DNA of 64,000 nucleotides from Trichoplax sp. H2 (lineage: Eukaryota; Placozoa; Uniplacotomia; Trichoplacea). The stretch's first letter is position 1. Each line of letters starts with the position of its first letter. The stretch is taken from contig NOWV01000054.1 of NCBI GenBank assembly GCA_003344405.1, positions 248,001 to 312,000 on the forward strand. The letters run 5' to 3'. Under the pieces are notes generated by a model that saw nothing but the letters and a program-made list of their open reading frames with translations, did not search any database and was not told the DNA's origin. Shown here one piece after another: positions 13,084 through 27,200 of this stretch. Position numbers and translations under genes: made by a program.

Positions 13084-15118
13084 GGTTAGTAAAGGCGTAT
13101 AGTTTAAATCTTGATTCGTTATTCACAGTACTGCAGTATGTATTCATATCTTTCAAGTTATTTAGAATTGATACTCTTTTATGATGAAATTCTAGTATCT
13201 TCGACAAAATAGTTTAGCATTGCAATATGTTCTGTAAATTTATAACTGATCGACTTTATTCATTCCATCGATATCACTGATGTATATTAGCCATATCAAT
13301 TTTTAAACATGTTCTTGTATGGTAGAAAGGCCTACAATTAATAATCTCATCTGTTCTATTCAGTCCTATGGGAAGATTGCTTTATTGTAACCAGTGTGAT
13401 ATCCTGTGAAAATTTTTTGAGTTATTCTTAATTATTTAACGTAATTTCATCTATTGATGGAAAACAGTAATGTTGATGGATAGTTTAGTAGCGTGCCTAA
13501 ATATAAACTTCCGCTTTCTCTAAACGATAGCAGCACTCAAATAAGTGTATAGCCAGTCGATGATATGTACGACCCTAATTGTGTTATTTCTGTATTAAGT
13601 ATCATTACTGAAAAATGTTCTTTGTGAAATATTGAGGACATTGAAATAAGGGAACAGCCATTAATAGTAGTTCCTCTATTCATATTATCATAATTTTACA
13701 GTTTTTGCTAAGAAGAATAATAAGTTCCGCTATTAGTTTATATTAAGGTCAGGCCAGAAAAATTAAAAATACATAATAGACTTCAATATTTGATATCAAG
13801 TGAATTGCCTTGTCTAATTTTGAATTTTAATACTGCTGCTTTGTTTTATAATACACATTGTTGTTATAGTTTTGATGGTTTGAACAAAAATTTTTTAAAT
13901 ATAATTATAAGTAATTATTACTTATTTTTGAAAATTTATGTTGGACATAAGTGATTCGATAGACAATACCATTAATTGAGTGTTATTTAGTTACTGATCA
14001 TAATTGAAAACTCTGCGGATGTTACGATTCTTTTTCTACTGATATAATTCTCTTTACATAATAAATGATTAAAGTTTTATGATAGCCCAAGGAAGTAATT
14101 AAAAATTTTCTGCTAAAACAATATGTAGCAAAATATCGTCATAGATTAACTTGAAGCTGAAAATTGTATAACTTATATTCCATTGGGCAATTTAATTGCA
14201 ACTAATTAATTTAATCGTAGAGATAAAAGATGAGTTGATTAGAAGGAATATATAAACTTAGTAACTAAATCAAAGGATGTATTAATCAAGATTGCCTTTC
14301 AATTTAGATACCAACAAAATATATAAATATTTACTTTAGGAATAGACATATTTTTTTAATTCATACTTCAGTAATAAGTCATCGATATCAATTTACTATA
14401 TTCCAGCAAGTTATAGAAGCAGACGTTTAAATCCTCTGATTTACATACCGGTATAACACGGAAATAATTGGCACTAATAGTGACTGTGCACAATTTTTGG
14501 TTTCTGAATTCAATAGAATGCTATCGTATTACGCAAAGAAAAATTTCTAACGGTTCGTTGTCATTAAGAATTGTTTCCGCCGAATGCGAAGAGCAAATAT
14601 ACACCTGGCATACATGTTAGCGCGGATAAAATAAATAAAGTTAAAATATACCATCTTAAGAATTGTTTCCGCCAAATGTGAAGAGCAAATATACATCAGG
14701 CATACATGTTAGCAGCGGATGAAATAAATAAAGTTAAAATCTACGACCTTAAGTTTTAATGATATTTACTGTATATTATTAGGTTAAATGATAAAATTAG
14801 TTTGTTATACATATAGGATATATGCAGCACTTCTACGATATTAAAAGAACTAATGAGATAGAGCTAAATTGTAGTAAACTTAACTCTATAAATACCGATA
14901 ATAAAAGTGAGAGACTAATATATTTAAACATTTAATGATTAGATGTGAAACTGCTAATACTTATTTAGATTCAAAATTCTTTGAATGACAACAGAAAATC
15001 TTGGTAATAGTAAATGTGCATAGAGGTAGAATATTAGATGTTCACGTAATTATGTATATTTTGGGTCTAGTCGTACTGATGGAGCGCATATTTATAAGAG
15101 AGAATATGTGAATATTCT
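13084..15118. repeat. Intact copy of the locus duplicated at 11876-13063
   Basis: Continuous non-coding sequence whose two ends match the two pieces left of the gap at 13064. No gene is recognised in either copy. It differs from the other copy by point changes and by an extra 92-bp unit at 14569-14752. Confidence 0.7.
14569..14752. repeat. 92-bp tandem duplication (two units)
   Basis: Units 14569-14660 and 14661-14752 both begin AATTGTTTCCGCC and run to CTTAAG, with several differences between them. The corresponding place in the copy at 12041-13063 has one unit only. This accounts exactly for the 92-bp length difference between the blocks (1115 versus 1023 bp). Confidence 0.85.
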
Positions 15119-16123
15119 AAAATTTTATAGTTCACAAATATTTGTTACTTAGATTTAGTCAGATAAGCATTTTGTAGGCACGAATAGTATACCTTACCTC
15201 GCGGTTACACCACATGTCCAAAACCTTTGCTAGACTAATGAAATCAGCTTTAATCAAAGATAGTTTGAGAATTTACCTATATGTAATCTAGAAAATGAGC
15301 ATGTGTTCTACTAGCTGTAAATTTTAATTCAAGTTAGTATTTTACTGTAATATTACATCCTTTATAGGAGTATTAAAGTAATCTGACAGTGATGATAAAC
15401 CATTTCTGATTCATTTTCTTGTAAATCTATTAGGTTCGATTTCGATTTGTTCTATAATTACTATTTGTTTATAATATAGAAATAGTTAACAAATTCTATT
15501 TCATAGTTAACTTGATAATTGGTTTACATTTATAAATGCACGCAAAGATAATTATTGACAAATCGTTGAAATCATATCAAAATATTCGTAGTTTTAAAAT
15601 TACTTATAAACGTATTTTCATCCTACCGTGAATAATTTTATTATTAGTTAAAGGGACATTCTTGCTTCATTATATTGCTTTTCTCCTGCAAATAAGATGC
15701 TTAGATATTGTTTTATCTTAAGCTACTTGAAATTCATTATGAATGTTTGCGACAGTGTTATATACTGTATTAGAGTAGAAATATCTATGTTAGGATAATT
15801 CTGTTAGTCTCTCCTTATTTAGTTAACTTCTAATTTGGATATACTGTGTTTTAATATAGCACTAACTTTTTATGACAGTGACACATGTGCACATTCTGAA
15901 ATTAATAGTTATAATAGGCAATGCAAATCATCTACTTACAGTTCGAATCATTGTGATTGTAACTTACTTATGGTAGATTGTAAATTATCGTGGAAATGTT
16001 CCGTGATAGGATATATCGTAATCTGACTATTCTGTATTAGTCATCAGATATCTATGTTCGTAAATACTGTTGTCTACAAGTTAATCGTACTAACTATGAC
16101 TCATGAACTATTGAGGAAGAGCA

Positions 16124-16199
16124 TATATAAATGCAGTATATCGTGTAATAAAGTGGATTCTCATACTTAGTGTTTAACGTAAAATACGAGGCGTTTAAG
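16124..16199 (+). promoter_or_regulatory. TATATAAA plus AATAAA block, possible LTR fragment
   Basis: TATATAAA at 16124, AATAAA at 16147, then TGTTTAACG at 16171 and GCGTTTAAG at 16191. The same four words occur in the same order at 45886-46011 with similar spacing. Promoter and polyA signal only about 20 bp apart suggest the R region of an LTR. Termini and target duplications were not found. Confidence 0.35.
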
Positions 16200-19100
16200 T
16201 CTTTGTGTAGTCTGATAGTAGAGCAAAAGTGTTTCTGATAGTGCAGATATCGTTCCTTGATACGTGGTTCAAGGAACTGACTTATTGATCGTACATTACG
16301 TTATCTTGTTGCAAAGCTGTTTTGTGACAATGTTGTACTAAGTTTAAAAATTTCTGCAAATAAAAAATAATCAATTCAACTGAAAAGTGATTCTAATGAG
16401 AATAATTCATCTTAAAATGGTTTAAATAGATTTCATTCGAGCGACATGATAATTTTAAGGTCTGCCGTATCGATTTTGATAAAAAGTCATACAGTGATAA
16501 TGAATTACACTAATCTCTGTTATAGCATTGTGATTTACTTTTTAAATAGTTAAAAAATAGCTCTGACTCCGTAGGTATTTCAGATCCTTGTACTTGGATA
16601 ATGTTGTACTTTGAATATTCTTTATACGTATATAGCAATCACTAAAGTTTTTTTAAAATATAAACAATGGATACCACTCTATTCGATACTGGTATACTAA
16701 ATTTTAGAATTTTTTCATTAAGTTAGATTATTTATATAAATTGCTATCAGTACGGTATTTTAAATGTATCATAGTTGGAGTTATGTAGATTTTTAAAATT
16801 TGATAAGTACGATACTGTCTAGATACCGAGTAAGTTGTATATATATATTATTACTTATTTAGGGATGTTTTGAAAAATATTCCATAAATTGTTAGTTTAT
16901 GATATTACTATCTAGTCTGTTAGTAAAATGAAATATAGATTTTAAATAAGTTAAGAGTGCCAATAGTTCACTAATAATAATATTTACTGTAGTTTCTTTA
17001 ATGTTTACTTCTAAATACGGTATAGTCCATATTTTAGTGAAAGGTTAATTTCCACTAGACTGGAATATAACTCTAAATATGCTTAACTTATCTTTAACAA
17101 TTTACACTATGGTAATCTCTTAGACTCTAGCTAGATTATACCGTAGCATTACCCTTACATAGAAGTAAAATATTATTATGGATCATCCGTAAGTATAAGT
17201 AATTTCCTCCTGCTGTGCTCTTAACATTATAAAAGCTATCTTCTTTCACCTATCTCATTAGTTAGTTGTGGTAGTTACACGGTAATTTTGCACGCTTTAC
17301 CTATTCTACACTACTATAGTTATTCGACTAGTCACGTCGTTACTCGCATGATAATCTTACACGATTATCCTCTTACACTAGCTCAATAAAGATTACTCTT
17401 CCGTTAATTATTCTATTGTACTTTATTGGGACTAATGCCGAACTCTCAACCTTTCGAAACATCACAGTTTCCTTTAAAATAAAATACGAGCTAATAGTAA
17501 TCATAAACTAGTTCAATTCTATTCGAAGGATTAGAAAGAGCTCAATATTGTTCAAATAAATTACAGAAAATAAGTATGCATATTCAAGTTAGCATTCCAA
17601 CACCAACTCTGACAGTTTTGAGAAAGAATCACAGATGGAAATGATAATGCCATATTGCACTCTATAGCATTTACATCAAGATTCATTATCCTATAAATTC
17701 TTTAATATTCAACTAAAACTTACTAATGAATTATTTAAAGTTGAACAATGATATAAAAGATCCCCAATATAATTGTTTTTAAATAATTAATGCCTTTAAT
17801 AATAATATGGCGAGATATTAGATTGGTAAACGAGTGCTGTTAATTAAATAAAAGTATATGCTAGCAGACTTTGACCTCCTAGACTTCTATAAGAGTAATT
17901 ACTCATTATAGTCATGGTTTGTACGATTTAGCCATTTTTTACACGATCGGACGCAAGTTATTATTACGGAAATAAGCAAACTAGAAAGAAGTAATTGCCA
18001 AAGTTTATCGTTTGTAATATATGCGATTAAATGTGATTATGACCTATCATAAAATTTCAAATTTGTGGAAAATTAGAACTTTATCAGATCTTTATTTAAA
18101 TACTCTTCGTAGCTTTCGCAGCTAAAATCTACATATCAATATCGTCCCCTATTTTATATTTATTCAGATTATTGTTTGCAACAATATTTACAGACGATCA
18201 TCTATAATCCAATTTGGTTACTGCTAAGTACTTAAGTCGACACTATTTCTACCAGTGAAAGTACGATAAACTAATCATATTCTAATATATGAGCTACATG
18301 TAATGAAGATTTATATTTAGTATTCTGCTTCATAGAGAATTTCTTTGTATTTGGTAGATTTAATGATGAACTGTAACGTAATTTAACATTTTAATGTAAT
18401 AGCTCGTAAATAATATCTAAATAAGTTTAGATGGTAGTGGATAGATTATGCCAACCAGTATAATGTTATACTTGTTTGCAAGACTCACCGATTACTGTAA
18501 GCGGCTTGATAGATAAAATATAATAAATAAATCGGTATTATCCACAATCTCCGCCTTGTTTCAAAGTGTCCCAATTACAGTGCAATTTAGTAATAACAAC
18601 GCTAAATTATGATATACATATCTATTTTTAACTCTGGTATCAATAGTGACTTATCATCTAACTGTACGTTTATGGTCATCTGTACTCTAGTACAGAATCT
18701 TCAATGACAGGCTATGGCTTTCAACTTTTAAATATACTTTATGATAAATATAGAATCCAGGCTACCGAATATCATATTAACCATGGCTAATAATCTACAA
18801 TCAGCAATACTAAGTTACGCTACATCTTTTTAGAATAAGATTTATCTGTATGGCTATTCATATTTTCTCTACTACCGACCGTAATTGACCATGCTGAGAT
18901 GCTGCCATTTCATATAAAATTCTCAATATTCCACCAAAAATAGATTTTTATTGCAAATAATTTTTTCTGAAATTTAGGAAAATTTAAAGTTTTATAATGA
19001 TAATAAAGTGATCGCCTTTCATCTATTCAATTCAGAGTCAAGAAGTTAACAAGAAGTTACAATAATTCTGGCAAGAAGTAAATAAATATTAAACCCATGC

Positions 19101-20517
19101 AGGATTCTTAATGTAAAATAATTAATGTAGTGTCTGCTAATAAGTTAGTTGATGTGCCATAAAATTCGTACAGAATTAAATTAGTGCTTAACCAGTTATA
19201 TTGCGTTGATATTACATTATTACTTTTATATGGCTAATTATAGCTTTTATAATTATAAATAAACACAGCAGAATGTTAAAAATCTAGAGTGATCCTATTT
19301 CTTACGTATAGAGAGTCACAAACGATAAATGCTTTCAAAACAGAAATGACAACGATTAAAAATAAATAATGGAGAAAATAATATATTGCAGTCACATTTC
19401 TAAGAAAATAATTAAGTTTCTCGTATTCAGTTTCATACCAACAGACATCCAGCCAGATTCTGCCGAGAACATAGCAGAGATTATTCATTGTAGCAGGATA
19501 GAAATCGGAAAGTATTATTACTTAAATGCAGTCGCATAGCATAATATAAGGTATTCCAAAGGCTATAATTCATATTCGCTTCTGTATTTACTTGTAGCTA
19601 AAAATTCGCCTGCTAGTATTATAGTAAAATGTGATTAACTTATATTACCAATTACTGAAATTAAATTGTATAATTAAATTTTATTCATTACAATATAATT
19701 ACACTTTCAATTATTACTTTTGGCTTCAGCAGTAAGCCCTATTTAATTAAATTAAAATCTATTGTAATCAATTTTCTCCACACTTGTCTACTAGCATCGA
19801 GCTACTAATGCCAAAGATCAAATTTTAGGGGTAAACGCTTTAATAGAAAAGGATTTATTATGCAATAGAAGTAGAAATAGTGTCTTTTAAAGTATTAGGA
19901 TCAAGAAATTCATCTGATAAAACTAAAATCTATCTTATTCTCTTGAGAACTTATTTCTACAGCTCAGGCCATCAGTATGAATAGAATTCGTAATATCTTT
20001 ATTAGCAATCAATCTGAATCTTTTATAGTGCTAAACAAGATGTTTCTGTAGGTATTGGCTTAACTAACATTTTGATAACCCATAGAAACACTACCTTACC
20101 AAATTTATATTTTGCAGTTACAAGTAAATAGGAATCATCAAGCAGCAGAATCGTGTAACATTTACTATACTGTGTGCTCTAATATTTTTAATTCTTTTTG
20201 ACTTATCATGTATGCCATGTTAACTATATTATCAGCTGTCATTACAGTAACATATTGTTCTATTTTATTACTTCCATATTGTAAGAAATTCTTATATTTT
20301 GGTTATTCTAATGATAGCATTAGCTATGGTTACGGAAAAATCATTGTAAACCTTAGCTTATCTTGGGAATAAACGAAATATTGCAATGAGGTAGGCAGCA
20401 TAGAAATTTTTACTTCTAACTAGACTCTAGAGAAATAAGTATAACTTTGTTCTATCTGAACACAATTGACTGCCAGTAATATTTTTACTAAATGAAAGTT
20501 AATTTAAAAGCTATCTT

Positions 20518-20523
20518 TTTATT
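20518..20523 (-). terminator. Candidate polyadenylation signal of the adhesion GPCR gene
   Basis: AATAAA on the minus strand, about 140 bp beyond the predicted stop at 20660-20662. The sequence is AT-rich, so a chance match is possible. Confidence 0.4.
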
Positions 20524-20659
20524 ATACTAGAATTAAAATCTCAGCTAATGCTCAAATCTAATGAACAAATACCGATAATAATTCGTCAATATCTACGTAA
20601 AATCTTTTTGGCTTATTCTAATAGTGTACCTCTGTATCTCACTTACCATATCAAGCAAC

Positions 20660-21251
20660 TTAAGATATTGATTCCATGATAACTTCAGATTTAGTGGGCA
20701 AGACATTTAAAGATAAATCTTGACCATCCTATAAATTTATTTTATTTCCGTTGTTAATAAATTAATTCAAATCGAATGATTGTGAGTTACCTTAAAACTC
20801 TATTTTGCATCTGTTTAGAATTAAGATTCGTATTTAATCGGCTACTAAGGACAATTAAGAATACCTGAGGATAAAATTTATGCTCTGTTTCTGTGGTTTC
20901 AACAAAGCTTCGATCGGGATTTGGATCATTCTCGTCTCTAAATGAACGCCTGAACCAACTACAAAGCCAATAGTTACAGGTCAACATTTGAGCATAAAAT
21001 ATCGATACGTATAATGGTTACAAGATTAAACTGATCATCAAATTCAAATTCAACTATTTTAACTAAGTTTGTACTGTCAATAGTTAACCTTTCTAATATA
21101 TTTTACATCAATGTAGCTATCTCATAATGATTTTTTGGAAGCTTTAACTTACCGCAGTTTATGGCGAAGGCCTGTACTAGCAGTCAATTGGACAGTACTA
21201 TCGCGGTCATTTTTTCTATGTTGGGGGGGGGAACTTATATGCTTGATAAAT
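20660..21251 (-). CDS. Exons 43-45: cytoplasmic tail
   Basis: Exon 43 ends at 21153 (CTGCG|GTAAGT), exon 44 is 20865-20949 and exon 45 is 20660-20728. Exon 44 encodes an acidic stretch (RSFRDENDPNPDRSF, VETTETEHKFYPQ) and exon 45 ends MESIS before TAA. Exon 43 contains a run of nine C. From the stronger acceptor (TTGCAG, exon start 21251) the frame stops just after the run. From an inner AG (ATCAAG, exon start 21241) it stays open in phase 0 through to exon 44. I use the inner site; a one-base error in the run is the alternative. Confidence 0.6.
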
Positions 21252-24200
21252 CTGCAAGAGCGTGTCAGACGTAGCTATATTTAATGACTTTATAAAAGAT
21301 GAGTGAAGACTTTTCAAATAAATTTGCTTATTAAAGAATCTACGTTGACATTGTTATAATATACTATGTATATAGAAAATAACTTGTAGAATCAACATTT
21401 ATTATTTTACTATACGTATAGCTGGACTTGCCTTATCGTTTTTAATGACTAGGAAAAAGATACTTGCAAGGCCCTATAAATTTTTGAATACAAGAAATGT
21501 AAGTGTAATTAACAGCACTGAAATATGACGTAAATTGAAATAGATTTAACAGATTAAATTTCATGCCCTGATTAGATGGTTAATAATAATATAATAAAGC
21601 GAAATACTACCTATATACCCGAAAGTAGATATTAAAATCGTTCTTAGCAAGTATGTAAGAAAAATTACCTGTAGAATTGAGAAAATTGCAAATAGGTATT
21701 GCAGTGCAATTTGATTAAAGATTATCATAGTTGTAAAGAAGGCCCAGCCAAAGGTTAATAGCGGTAGCAAGAATAAGTTTGCGGTAACTGTGTTGCTGTT
21801 TATTTTGATTATGCAAAGTGAAAAATGTGTAATCAAATATTTTTAATATTAATGATTCTTCAATATTAGTGGTACTCTGCTTACTCATATTAATGCTAAA
21901 GTATCTTAATAATGCAGTAGATTGACTTATTAAATAAAGATCACGGATAGTTGTGCGAATGGTTATACCTTATTGCAGGAAGCTGGTCATTGTATAAACT
22001 TTGCGTTATTTTTTGGTTATTCCGTAAAATTCTGAGTGATGCCACCAAAAGCCAGATGTTGATCTAGTAAAGCAAAAACATTTTATCTTTCAAATGTAAA
22101 GTTGTGTTACATGCTTTTTAATTTGATTGTGTAGGTGCAAGGTCAAATAGGAGCTAGGCAATCCTTTAATATTCAAATATTGAATGAAAGAACTAGCTTC
22201 TATCAGAGCATGAAGGAACTGAATTAGAAAAATTGGCAAAATGTATCTTTGATATTTCTTACTAAAGCCATAGTTAGAGCAGGAATTGCAAACGCTAGAA
22301 CTACCGGAGGATCTGCAGTTGGCCAACAGCTAAAGAAATATAAATTTTAGCATTACGATTTTCATAATGTACTTAATGTTTCGGATTTATTTTATAGTTC
22401 TTTTTCAACTAAAGTATCAGCAGTAGATCAGCTTACACATTCTTGCTCAAATAATTATTCAAGCCGTATTGCTTGATGACGTAGGCAGCTGTTGTAGTAG
22501 CAATGGCTGCTGGAATTACTGGAAGAGGAAAAATTCGTCCGTTACTTATATGGCATTATGGGAATGCGATAGCTACATTTAGATTGCAAAGATAGTTCTA
22601 TTTGCCTTTCATCATTTTAGGCTCTGCTGATTGCGACGATATATTTTCGAAGATATTATATCTTAAAATATTTTACGACTTACTAAACTATTTGCATAGA
22701 ATATAGCAGTTATATTAGTTTCTATTCAATGGATCTTGAAATCTCTTTTTATACGTTAACTATGATCATGTTTAAAACGATTCGTGAATGATGTCTATTT
22801 ATTCATACGTACATATAAACTGTAAAATTATGTGGCGGTCTATAAACGTATAATAAATCAAAATATCATAATCCAACAGTGAAAATTTCGGCATAATGCA
22901 CACTGTAACACTAGAATGAAACTAAACTAGTAATACTTTAATTCACTTACAGTAAGCCGTTGCCATATAAAATACATTTGACTCCTTGGATACTGATGAG
23001 TTCACCAATTTTCGATAGACGTGAATACTCTGTTGTAATTGGAGCATGAAAGCTGCTAGTACTGTGAAATGCAGTACTATAGCCACCCCAGCGCAGACAG
23101 CCTATACAGAAAACGGAAAATTTTAGGGCATGAATTAATTTCCAAGCTTCTGTATTGAGAGACTAGCAATAGTAAGGAATTAGTGCCATATTTCACCTGT
23201 GACTGTACATGCGTAATACCGGTAACAACCATTAAATTTGACAGAATTATATTAACTACAAAGTTGACGCTAATTAATGTAAATAAGCTTTGAAGAGACC
23301 TAGGAAATAGACGAATAAACAAATTTAAGCTATGCCGTTACGGCAATATCATTCCCAAATTTTTATATGATATTGCGTAGATTATAGATTTACTTTGATT
23401 GCATTTCTAATCTACTTATTTGAATACTATAATATATCATCTATTAAAATATTATACAAATTGATCTATACATAAAATAACAAATTATCATAATAATTAG
23501 TTATGATGCTATTTTTGATGCTCACACCTCCAGTATATCAAGTATGGGATTAAGATTAGGAGTAGAGAAAGGACGACAAATCCACAGCCAATATAAGTAA
23601 TAATTTCTAATTTCAAATCGCTAACCGGTAGCTAAATTAGTCAAAAATTTTGTAATAAATATTTTTGCTTTCATAGAATTAAAATATCTTCTGCTACTTA
23701 CTATTCTTATAATGTAGTAATTGAAATTAAAATTAATGACGTAACTTTCATAAATACAGGCTGGAAGTGGTTACTATATCTTAAAGGATTCATATCATGA
23801 TAGAACTTACAGTTGTTGGAACCGACCGTATCAAAGTTGTAAAGGTAGTCGTATGATTGCAATAGCAAACAGTGGAGTTAGCACTGGAGTTTGATCCCAC
23901 CCAACAGCCAGAACTTAGCCATCCCCAGCCACTGCAATTAAGAATTAACATTAATCCCACAGTTGGTTGTATTTAAGGATCAAGGAGTGCACAGAAACTG
24001 ATCGTTAGTAGTATACTAAAATCTAACCAGCTACAATCTCTTTCAATTTGTAAGAAGTTAATTTTTTCTTGTAATGCTATTTTAATGATATATTATTGTA
24101 ATATATACTTTAATATTTACTTTCTTACGATTTCTAGGACATTACCTTGATGAGGATCCCCAGAATGTGCACATGCGCTGGATAGTATTATTTTGGTTGA

Positions 24201-27200
24201 GAATGGGCTATTTAATGCATGAAATAATATTTTTAACAATCATATATATTAAAGGTCACAAAGCTACATCAAAATGCGTGTGTGATTGGAGATGCACTAT
24301 TAATTTATAAGGCTTCATTATATTTCAAAAAATGTTGCAATACCTGAGTATTGGCGAAGATTAGTTGAAGAGGAGCTATTAAATTCTGTGAAGATTTCGG
24401 ATAAAAGGATGCTGAAAGTACCATTGAATTAATACCAATAGCGTTTCTGGAAGCATTACTTCCCCTATAAAGAATGAAATTATAAATTAAAATTTGCATC
24501 CCTTGATCACCACAGTCACAGTAATACTAGTTAATTTGGATGAAATACATGATATTAAGTGACAAAACAATCAAGGCTAAGGATATTTCTTCCTTTAAAA
24601 AGTTGATTTCTATAAGTTACTATTCCATTTTGGACTTAGGTTATATTTACCGTACTGCATATGTTGACGGAAGAATATCTGCAAGGGTCTTAAATGATAA
24701 TACGATGCCTTTTGTAACTATAAAAAATATTATAAAGCAAACAAGTACCAAATTTTACTTACTTAACATTATATTATAGCGAGTTGTATTGAATTACAGG
24801 CAACTATATGATATTTATTATTTAACTTAAAATGAGCTTAATTTTAAATATTACATCCATAACGCCTAAGGGATAACGCAGATAATTTCAAAGTGACAGG
24901 ATTACTCGATTTACTTCCAGCTCCTGAACTGCTTTTGGGATATTGGTAATCGAGAGTAGCTAGTGATCCGGAAAGACGCGCTATCTCTAGATCTATAACA
25001 AGGTAATTTATACATATGTTGATAATCTTTTCCGAATACCATAGAAGTTCTGCATTGCTATATTATTCATATCATGATATACCAGTAATTAATGATAAAA
25101 AGGAAATATAAACCGATGGCAGCATTTTAATATATAGAAATTTGCTCGATAAAACGATAAAGAAATGCAGAAAATGAAATGATCTAGAACTGTGTATCAC
25201 TGTTGTTGAAAGGTAAGGTTATCACTTTTATAGTTTCATATGATAACCTAATTCGGTATTTGTAATAGTTATCCTCGATTTGCTTGAAGGTACTTCCGCC
25301 TTGCCTGCAATATTTTCCAGCGTATCCATTAGAGTAAATTCTCCATTTTTATTCTATAGTAATAAGATCGTAAGTTTATACTTCATTTTGAAGACGTCCA
25401 TAAGTAACTAAATTATTACGTAAAGGTATCCGATATAAAATGGTGTTCGCATTAATTTTACTATAATTTCATCAGCATGCAATCGAAATACATATGCATT
25501 ACCTGTATTACATCTTTCCACCCATTTTTATTTTGTAAGTTTAGTAAATTGCCCGTAATGTTGATAACATCCTAATTGATCAAGCATGGATTAGTAAATT
25601 TATCCATCACATAAATTTGTTCTGCAAAGTGGATTGAAATTCAGTTTTTATCCTTTCCATGCAGCATTGTAACGATTACTATAGCTCAACAAAGTATTAG
25701 CTATGACATTGATAATTTCACACTTATGAATTAATTTTAGAATAAACATTAGAAGTAAACTATAACAAACCGTTAGCAATTGTAATGAAATGGAGGTGAA
25801 CGATTTAAGCTTTGATAACGTTGACATCGCCGTAGCAAGCTCTCCAGCATACAACTCATTCTTTCGTCTACTAATTGCGTTTTGTAAGGAATTAATTACA
25901 GTTTCTGCTGCGCTTTTATTTGTTGTATCTAGGCTTACGAGCTAAGAATCGTTGAAGATGAATATTAATCAAAGCATAGCATTATGTGCTATAAATAACA
26001 GCCATAATATATCGGCGAAAGATAACTTACCATATTGGAAAGAGCATTAAAAGACGGTGATATGCATTGGATGGTATCTGTCGGCTTCCAAATAGGTAAA
26101 CCTGTGACTGCTGATTTAGTGCAGGCTTTAGACGCAATTCCTGATGCATGTAGGATAAAAAAGTATTTGTTTCAATGAAACTATGATTAACGCTTTTATT
26201 TGGATATGTAATAAAATTAGTTGAAAACTAAATTCAAACCTCTAGCCGGTACGGGACAAGGAGCTGTTGCAGTATTACCAACTTGAATTTTCTGCCATCT
26301 TATATCATTACTAATCACGGTTGGACAGTAGCCGTTCAAGTTATCAGTGCCTAAATAAAATCAATAATTTCGATATTTGAAATAGAATAATAAAAATGGA
26401 ATTAACCTTTCATATAGAAATTATTAATTAATTTACTATAAAGTTCTTATTACCAGTTACAGTTACTACGGCTGGCTTAGTAGTAACGGAACTTTTAACA
26501 TTTGTAAGACGGCACTGATAAGAACCCGCATCGATAGAACTTATTCTCGAAATGATTAATTCGCTCTTACTGCTATTGGTTACGACTCGGTATGCTGGAT
26601 TAATTGGCAAACCATTTTTGATCCACTGGATCTGGGGAATTGGATCTCCTTTTCCACTACAGTACAGAGTTAGGTTCGATCCAGCTGGTATAAATTGACC
26701 TTTCGGTGATTCGAATACATCAGGTGATTCTGCAAGTAATATAATTTAAATGTTCTTTGGATCAAAGAAATGAATTAATGATAGAAGAGCAAGTCTAGAT
26801 TAAATTATTTCATTAATACTTGCTCTTTCTACGCGCTTACCTGCACTATGAGTTCGATAGATGACTGGCCGACTAAATGGCCCATATCCCATCATCGTCG
26901 AAGCTGCAACTTCGATGGAATAATCGGTCAACGGCTGTAAATTGATTAGATGTGCTTGCATTTGGCCTTTAATTATAATGACTTGAATATTGTTATCTAT
27001 ATTATTTGAGGAATTACTGCTGAGACCATATCTTATCTTATACGCAATTATATCTCCATTTTGCTGATTTAGTGGGGGTGGATTCCAAACTACTGTGGCT
27101 CTTGATGCCGGCAACTGATCTCCTTTAGCTTGGACGTTTTGAGGTGGTGCTGAAGGAACTGATTCATGGGAAATGAAAGAAGCTATGAGTTTCTAACTAG

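Larger units (their letters stand above)
15119..20659. other. Non-coding stretch with one LTR-like promoter/polyA block
   Basis: No gene is recognised. The small frames at 15835-16026 (plus) and 19276-19488 (minus) look like chance. A TATA-like box and AATAAA at 16124-16152 are listed separately. On the minus strand AATAAA at 20523-20518 lies about 140 bp past the stop of the adhesion GPCR. Confidence 0.55.

Noticed and set aside
24540-24779. Plus-strand open frame of 79 codons
   Set aside because: Lies in an intron of the adhesion GPCR on the opposite strand and shows no domain.
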